64,000 nucleotides of DNA, from assembly GCA_025201805.1 (NCBI GenBank), contig MU619267.1, positions 5,445-69,444 of the forward strand, in the 5' to 3' direction. The notes under the pieces were generated by a model that did not search any database, was not told where the DNA came from, and was given only the letters and a program-made list of their open reading frames with translations. Both the position numbers and the translations under genes were made by a program. Below, piece by piece: positions 57,620-64,000 of the stretch. Source of the stretch: Parasitella parasitica (Eukaryota > Mucoromycota > Mucoromycetes > Mucorales > Mucoraceae). Position 1 is the stretch's first letter; the number at the start of each line of letters is the position of its first letter.

Positions 57620-58104
57620 TTAAGCAATGGTGACCTCAACCTCAACTCCAGGTTCGATGGAAATGGAGGTGATTTGCTTAACGATCTCAGAGGGAGAGTG
57701 CAAGTCAATCAAACGCTTGTGGATTCTCATCTCAAAACGATCGAAGGTCTCGGAACCGTTACCACAAGGAGACTTACGGGTGGTGATACGGAGAACCTTG
57801 GTGGGGAGGCGAACGGGACCCTTGACCTTAAGTTGCTTGTCCTTAGCACGTTGGATAAGATCACTAGAAACCTTTTCAAGGTTCTTGACGTTACGAGAAG
57901 TCAAAGTGATACGGATACGATGGATCCTAACGAAATAATAGCAGATCAACATTTCGATCTTTCGCCAAAATTGCATATTCAAACTAACTTGGCCTCAACT
58001 TGTTCCTCCAATCCAGGCTTGGCAGCAGACTTAGCCTATCAACAGAAAATATAAATAACAAGCTCACTTATTTATCGAACTGGACATACAGCAATAGCAG
58101 ACAT
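57620..58104 (-). CDS. rps20: Cytosolic ribosomal protein uS10 (RPS20)
   Basis: Small-subunit head protein. Three exons: 58090-58104 (15 nt, MSAIA), 57989-58035, 57620-57926; 122 residues, the normal length. After a short variable N terminus ([16 protein letters not shown]) the conserved body is [101 protein letters not shown]. Two introns clustered at the very 5' end are typical of fungal ribosomal protein genes. It shares a 168-bp divergent promoter with mevalonate kinase. Confidence 0.97.
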
Positions 58105-58272
58105 TTTTAGTATAAATGAAAAAGAAAGATATATCAATGTGCCGTGTCAAAAGAAAAATTTTAACATCTCTTTACGATAGTCACTAAATTTGCTTGAGTT
58201 TTAATACCTACATCTTGTCAAACTTGGTTGTAACATTGAATTATCTTTTTCTACCTTCAATTGCATTTTGTT
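58105..58272. promoter_or_regulatory. Short bidirectional promoter (uS10 / mevalonate kinase)
   Basis: Only 168 bp separate the two divergent start codons. No clear TATA box was found for either direction. Confidence 0.6.
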
Positions 58273-59605
58273 ATGACTGGAACTGAACAGAACGAACGTA
58301 TACTTATTTCTGCACCTGGAAAAGTAATTTTATTCGGTGAACACTCGGTTGTTCATCAAAAGGTAATAGCACATTGCTTCTACGCGAAAGCATAGATTAA
58401 TTAATAATATAATAGACTGCAGTTGCCGCATCATTAGGGCTGAAATCCTACCTTTTTCTTGAGAAAAGAAAAGACGATTTGATCCAACTTGTTTTACCTG
58501 ATGTCAATATTGAGAGAAACTGGAAATTAAGCGATATACCATTGAGATACGAATATCCTGATTCAGGTACAAATATTGATCTGTGTTTACTAATGGGAAA
58601 ACTCTTAATTTACTTATATTAGATACCCGTCATCCTAATGATATGCCCACGGAACTGAAGGCTCGTCTTGTTGAATTAGCAGGACCCACTACTAAAGACT
58701 CTCAGATCCAGGCGCTTATGGCGTTTTTATACCTCTTCGTTATCATGGAATCTAAAACAGAAGAACCACTAATGCATGGTTTGACTGTTTGTGTGCGCTC
58801 CTTTCTCCCTGTGAGTGCTGGTTTGGGTAGCTCTGCTAGCTATTCCGTTGCTATAGCAACAGCTCTACTGTTGCTTAACAACAAAATTCCCGTCAATTTC
58901 AATTCCAGACCTGACAGAGAACTGTACCTGGAAAAGATCAACGCCTATGCATTTAAGGCAGAAGAGGTCATTCATGGCAATCCTAGTGGCGTCGATAATG
59001 CAATTGCTACATTTGGCGGAGCAAAGACTTTTATGCGAGGACAAGGTTTTGCTACTTTAGAAGGATTCAAGTCATTGCGTTTGCTTTTAACAAACACCAA
59101 GGTACCAAGATCCACAAGTGCATTGGTAGCTTGTGTCGGTGAGAAACGCAAAAAGTACCCTGAAGTTATTGAGCCTATGCTTGACTCAATGCACGGCATA
59201 GCCATTCGTTGTCGTGATGCCTTCAAAAAATTACAAAATGAAGAGTTGGATACTGAGTCATTGATGGATGAGATTGAAGATTTGGTCACGTTAAACCATT
59301 GTTTGCTTGATGGTCTCGGCGTCAGTCATCCAAGCTTGGAAAAAGTCAGAGCAATAACTGCTCAATCAGGCCTTAAAACAAAATTAACAGGAGCTGGTGG
59401 AGGAGGTTGTGCTGTAACGTTTATCCGTGATAATGTGAACCAAGAGCTAATTGACCAAGTCATGTTCAAGTTACAATCGGAAGGGTTTGATTGCTATCAA
59501 ACATCTGTTGGTGGCGCTGGCGCAAGTGCAGTATTGCTAAACAAGGATGAAACTGACAAATGGCTTCTTGAAGCTAGTCGTGATACATTAGAGCAATATT
59601 TTTAA
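58273..59605 (+). CDS. erg12: Mevalonate kinase
   Basis: Phosphorylates mevalonate with ATP, an early isoprenoid and sterol step, in the cytosol. Three exons: 58273-58362, 58416-58566, 58623-59605; 407 residues. GHMP-kinase motifs in order: SAPGKVILFGEHSVVHQ (residues 13-29), LPVSAGLGSSASYSVA (ATP-binding phosphate loop), GNPSGVDNAIATFGG (catalytic-Asp region), and KLTGAGGGGCAVTF near the C terminus. Length fits the family. Products feed farnesyl diphosphate, also the donor for prenylated proteins such as the CAAX-ending Skt5 encoded in this window. Confidence 0.97.
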
Positions 59606-59839
59606 CTTAATACTATCTAAAATAAAACAGTATAATTCTCGAACCATTTCATCGAAGCATAATGCGCTGGCAACATTAGAAGATATTAAATGGGGCAAAC
59701 TATTACTTGTACGATATTTTTTTCAGCCTATCATATCGCCAATGGTACGCATTTTATAAAAAAGGACACTAAAGACGAAAGATAGTTTATTTATTTCACT
59801 CTTTTTTTCTTTCCATTTATAAAACTCTCATCGAAGATA

Positions 59840-62467
59840 ATGGCAGATACGCTGAAAGATGTCCCTGAATTTTTCGAAACAGAGCTTGGAGAATCTATCA
59901 TTGCTCGAACTGATGCTTTAGGTACGTTGTTTACATTTAGTTCAGGGACAATATATTTAACCTCGACTATTTAGCCACATTTCGCGAGTTGGGACCTCCT
60001 GATTTGTGCCATATCATCAAAGTAAATGCTAAACCTGGTGTCAAAGAAGTACGTTTTAAATATGTTTTACATTTAGTTTGCATGGATTAACATCTGGTTA
60101 TACTAGCTTGGGAGCTATCATTATATTTCGGGCGTAGATGCTTCCTCTTCAGCCTCATTGGCAGCATATCTCAACTCCTTGACTTATTCCATGGTAAGGA
60201 AATTGATTTTTAACATCTTAACGTGCTTAGATTTTTTGTTAGGACGAGACTCAATCTTGGTTTACAAAGTCAAACTCTTGGCGAATTCGATCAGGAATTT
60301 ATTGGTGAGTGCATTTTAAGATTCTCAGGGCGGTTGATTAAATTATAAATCACAGCTGCTACAATGCTTTTTCTCGAGTGGATGTCAGAGTCGAAGTAAA
60401 AATTCCTGGTGGAGTAGAAAGCTATTATGTGGATGTTCGTGGAGAAAGGTAAAAATATAGTATCTGGCAAAACCCATAGCTCAACAATGCTTTATAGGCA
60501 CGAAGCTACGGCTGATATCTGGCAAGAAGCTTATTTGAGCGCTATACTAAGAGCTATTTTGTATTCGGATGATAGTTATTATCGCTTAGCAGGATATAGA
60601 AAGGTTGATCCAATTACGAATTTGGCAACTGAAACTAGATTTTTGGAAGCTGTCGAAGCACTATTTTGGAAGGGTTGGCAACTAGGCAGTAAACCTGAGG
60701 TTCAGGTAGCAACATCAGTTCACAACCATCTTGCAGACGGCATCATGAAATATTTCAACGATAGCTTTAGATATGAACCTGCCATTGAGTTGTTCAGCAA
60801 ACTACACAAACAAGATCCGGATGTGGGTTCTTTATTAGCTAAAGCTTATATTGGCCGAAATGAAGAAATTCAGGCAGTAAAAATTCTGTACGAAGATTTG
60901 AAGCTCTCCTCAATGAGCTTTCCATTGCTACACACTCAAATCGACTTTTTAAGATCCAAGGTATATAAACGATTGCATAGGTACCAATAATGTTCACTCT
61001 AATCGAATAATTGTAACTTAAGGGAGAGTATGACTTAGCGCTGAAATTAGCCAAATATGCCGTTGATACAACTCCTTCTGAATATCTAACTTGGGCTAAA
61101 CTCACAGAAGGTAAACGGGTTATGGTATGAGACACAACAATATACTGACACGTTCTCTTAAGTCTATGTTGATCTCAAAGATTACAAAAATGCAAGTAAA
61201 TGAGAATAGTAAATTATTCCTTGTAAGCTAAAACGAACCATGCTGCATGTAGGCACTTTTGTCGTTGAATTCTTGTCCGATGTTTACATACAGTGAACGT
61301 GATATGCATCGCATGCCTTCACCCTCAAGGACCCATCTACCAATCAAACCTGACATAGTCAGCTCTGGAATAATGGAAGAAGATGCAGCAGGTCGGGAAT
61401 CAGAGGTTAGCAAGAGATCCTAAACTTTTGTTGCCATTCAATCTCATTTTTCGAATTATATAGACTGATTCAGCACTTTCAAGGCTTCCAGCACCTGCTT
61501 TACACGGCACCTTTGCAAAGGCTTATTCACTGTTGACTAGATTGGCAAACGCATTAACTTGGGACGAGCTATTACGGTGTAGATCCGAAGTTTTTGTTAT
61601 GGAAGAGGAATATCGCAAACACAAAGCAAAAGAAGATCATCGCAAGAGCACTGTATTACAATCAAACGATGAACTAAACAAGTTAAATCAAAAGCTAGAG
61701 GATACGACACTCGAAGAACCCAAGTCTGGATCAGGCAAACCTGCTGGTATCGAAAAACCCAAACACGTCGCAGACGAGAGTGGCGAAATAGAGCAGCAAT
61801 CAGAAGTGAATATCTCATTTGGCAATAAGAGACTTTGTGAGCGATGGCTTGACAACCTTTTTATGGTTCTATATGAAGATTTAAGGGTTTATACGTTTTG
61901 GAGAGCTGAGGATGCTCATTATCGTGCTCAAAAGACAGCTTACAGAAAAACTGGTACAGAATGGGAGCTTTTAGGTGATCTCGCATTAAGGTTATGGCAT
62001 GAGGTTTGTTATATTATCTGTAATCTGCGGTATGTGCTGAATCGACATTCGTGTATATAATCTTAGAATGAAGCAAAAATTGCCCTTGAAATGTGCTTAG
62101 ATCATAAATTCTCTGCTAAGGCCTGGATGAAACTATTGCAGATATATGTCAAAGAAGGAAATACACAAAAAGCCTTGTTGGCTGCAGTCAAACTAACTGT
62201 GTATCATGAAAGATGGTATCATGAAATAATGGTAAGTGCATGTGATTACTCAAATGTCGAAAATGATCATTTTCCTCACTTCAAAAATCTGGTTTACAGT
62301 ACCCCACAGAAATTTCATGCAATTTAAATATCTTAATACGAAAGGTTGGTTTATCGAAAATGCAAAATATCCTGACTTCAATGAATTTGCCCAAGCCAGT
62401 TCAGAAGTTAATGACTCGATACTTTGATTATGGCGAATTATTTAAAGTTGAAGGCTATGAAATGTAA
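59840..62467 (+). CDS. ChAPs family exomer subunit (Chs5-Arf1-binding protein)
   Basis: Homologue of yeast Bch1/Bud7/Bch2/Chs6, cargo adaptors of exomer that carry chitin synthase and other cargo from trans-Golgi to the cell surface. Twelve exons: 59840-59921, 59975-60048, 60107-60193, 60243-60304, 60356-60448, 60498-60960, 61023-61110, 61163-61191, 61253-61405, 61464-62003, 62067-62231, 62300-62467; 667 residues. Recognisable parts: CHIIKVNAKPGVKELGSYHYISGVDASSSASLAAYLNSLTYSM, YNAFSRVDVRVEVKIPGGVESYYVDV, TPR-like repeats (SLLAKAYIGRNEEIQAVKIL), and the conserved ALLSLNSCPMFTYSERDMHR and KRLCERWLDNLFMVLYEDLRVYTFWRAE. The intron 61192-61252 has a GC donor. An acidic linker with variable sequence lies near residues 450-490. 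Confidence 0.93.
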
Positions 62468-62823
62468 CCACCAAGATACTAGTACAAACATTTTATAAAG
62501 ATAAACCTCAACATTTTTTTGAGAGAAAAAATACAAGAATATGTAGAATTTGTTGCTCTATATAATAATATGACTTTTTATTTCATAAATTATTTGCGCA
62601 TAAACACCTTGTGTGCCTCAACAACAATTTGTGATGCTTTCAAAAAGTAACAGAGTAAACAAGACAGTTCATAGACGAGAGACTCTTCAAGCCTCGTCGT
62701 ATCACATGCGGATCCCCTGCCCCCAAATTTTTTATAAATGCAGGCAGTCAACAGAATGAGGGAGAGCTTTTAAATTTGTTTGCACTGTATAAAATACTTT
62801 ATAGAAAGAGTACGGTATAATAA
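62468..62823. other. Short intergenic region
   Basis: 3' UTR of the ChAPs gene and leader of the next; nothing else seen. Confidence 0.5.
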
Positions 62824-63456
62824 ATGAATAGTAACCATCAAGGCGGTTTCAGTCGATATCCACTACCATCAAGAGAGTTGGTCGAATCAAAAAAAAAGAA
62901 CAATGAACTTGTGTCTTTATCTCTTCTCTGCAAGGCAGTAACCCAGGAAGCAAAACATAACAAGAACTATGCAAACGCTGAATGGCTATTTAATGACATT
63001 ATACTTGAATATTGCGCTCGTGAAAAAAAAGAAAATGGCAAATATTTCAATGTTACTGATGAAAGATTTTTTGCAACGTCTATTACGACAATGGTTCGAT
63101 ATGCGAGCACGCCCGCAAAGGCAATGAACTATGCAACAATGTTCTTTAAAATGTACAACGCTCGTATTAGGACACCTTCGAGAGAGATTATCATCTTGAC
63201 AAATTTAATTTTTGCCCATACAAATCACCCCAGTCAGGAAAACATGGAGATAGCATTAAGTTTGTTAAAACTTGCATTACAAATTGGCGTTTATACCGTT
63301 GATTTATCTTGCTACCCAGACCACAGAGAAGATAATCAGCATTTTGCCGACCCAGTGGAAGTGTTTACGACTGTTACGAAAAAAGTGCTACAGTATTTCA
63401 AACTAGCACTGTCATCTGACAAAACAGTGCTTATCCCCTTTGTGCGCCATTCTTAA
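62824..63456 (+). CDS. Uncharacterised helical protein
   Basis: Open frame of 210 residues from the ATG at 62824; family not recognised. It is almost wholly alpha-helical with TPR/PPR-like helix pairs (ANAEWLFNDIILEYCAREKKENG, PAKAMNYATMFFKMYNARIRTPSREIIILTNLIF, NMEIALSLLKLALQIGVY), suggesting a helical-repeat scaffold. No signal or membrane segment. The frame ends in a TAA at 63454, but protein-like frames continue downstream, so the true gene may be longer and spliced. Confidence 0.6.
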   Translation: MNSNHQGGFSRYPLPSRELVESKKKNNELVSLSLLCKAVTQEAKHNKNYANAEWLFNDIILEYCAREKKENGKYFNVTDERFFATSITTMVRYASTPAKAMNYATMFFKMYNARIRTPSREIIILTNLIFAHTNHPSQENMEIALSLLKLALQIGVYTVDLSCYPDHREDNQHFADPVEVFTTVTKKVLQYFKLALSSDKTVLIPFVRHS

Positions 63457-63574
63457 ATTCTGCTTAATCGAGTTTTTAGCCACCATAGTACACATAATTT
63501 GCTTGTTATCCTCAAGAAACGTTGTCTATAACGAAAGCCCATATCATAGCATTTTTTCCAATTGTGATTTTATC

Positions 63575-63907
63575 AGCAAAACGTTTTTCTAATAAAATCA
63601 GATGTTTCTTTCAAGCACCTCATTTGGTGGTGAGCATTAAAAATATGCGAGAAAACGGTAGACCTGCTCGTTATAACCATAGACGAATTCATGACCTACA
63701 GAATTTATAATTATGTTATATAATTTTGCTATATCATACTATTTGTTTTTGAAAAGACTGTCGAACACTGTGGCAGAGAGATGTAAATACAGCCAGACCT
63801 ACGACGAGATCATCAACAAGTCCTTTGACGTCCTGACATTTTCCCCCGTAAGGCAAAATCAGATATTTCCAGGCTATCTGAATTTGAAGCAACTGTGGGA
63901 AAGTTGA
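63575..63907 (+). other. Possible further exons of the helical protein or a following gene
   Basis: Plus frames KRFSNKIRCFFQAPHLVVSIKNMRENGRPARYNHRRIHDLQN (to 63710) and RCKYSQTYDEIINKSFDVLTFSPVRQNQIFPGYLNLKQLWES (to 63907, other frame) look protein-coding. I found an AG acceptor near 63577 but no convincing donor/acceptor for joining the two parts. The window ends before this can be resolved. Confidence 0.3.
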
Positions 63908-64000
63908 GAAAAATTTCTTCTGCGTTGCACACGTCTTTTCTTTTCTTCCTCATTTTTATTGATTTATACAGCATGTCTACTGAACTAAAGCACATCTTTG

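Noticed and set aside
57614-58054. 146-codon plus-strand ORF over the uS10 gene
   Set aside because: Antisense shadow; the minus strand encodes ribosomal protein uS10 with full conservation.
1-64000. CRISPR arrays, bacterial operons, rRNA genes
   Set aside because: No regularly spaced repeats or rRNA signatures; introns throughout show eukaryotic nuclear DNA.

Overview
The window reads as nuclear DNA of a filamentous early-diverging fungus, most likely Mucoromycota (Mucorales-like). Support: AT-rich intergenic DNA, very short GT-AG introns (mostly 52-72 nt, GTAAGT-type donors), pyrimidine-rich promoters, polyQ/polyN/polyS-rich proteins, and fungal-specific families: velvet factor, Chs4/Skt5-type chitin synthase regulator, ChAPs exomer subunit, fungal Trk K+ transporter. 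Species assignment is inference. All gene models were spliced by eye; every spliced model keeps an open frame to its stop.

Layout. 1-2.0 kb: no recognisable gene. 2.0-22.0 kb: dense gene block: Cdh1/Fizzy-related APC/C activator, a low-complexity membrane protein, GPATCH4-like nucleolar protein, PP2A B55 subunit (9 exons), PPR protein, Trk potassium transporter, an unrecognised small protein, phosphatase inhibitor-2/Glc8, Skt5/Chs4, TMEM14, and an odd protein joining a NADAR/YbiA-like domain to a Sin3-type PAH domain. 22.8 kb: U6 snRNA gene with an extra 3' stem-loop. 22.9-30.5 kb: gene-poor graveyard of dead mobile DNA (Helitron helicase, tyrosine recombinase, dispersed repeats). 30.5-48.4 kb: GATA-like zinc-finger protein, START protein, a resolvase-like remnant, TBC/Rab-GAP-like protein lacking the arginine finger, velvet factor, GT49 glycosyltransferase, small Cys-rich-tail protein, fucosyltransferase-like protein. 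48.4-51.9 kb: second gene-poor stretch with a decayed Tc1/mariner-type transposase, small hairpins, a 49-T run and a 10-N assembly gap. 51.9-63.5 kb: second dense block: sphingoid base kinase, FAM210-type mitochondrial protein, SV2-like MFS transporter with a 12-nt exon, ribosomal protein uS10, mevalonate kinase, ChAPs protein with a probable GC-AG intron, and an unrecognised helical protein.

Functional themes. Two independent chitin synthase factors occur here: the farnesylated activator Skt5/Chs4 and a ChAPs subunit of exomer, which exports chitin synthase. Two PP-regulatory genes are also present (PP2A B55 and the PP1 inhibitor-2). Genes are often divergent with short shared promoters (Skt5/TMEM14, uS10/mevalonate kinase, sphingoid kinase/FAM210) or tightly convergent (7 bp between stop codons of FAM210 and the MFS gene; 20 bp between TMEM14 and the PAH gene), so overlapping antisense 3' UTRs are expected. 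No clearly new multi-gene system was found; the best unusual items are the NADAR-like/PAH fusion, the R-finger-less TBC protein, the U6 3' hairpin and the dead recombinase fragments.
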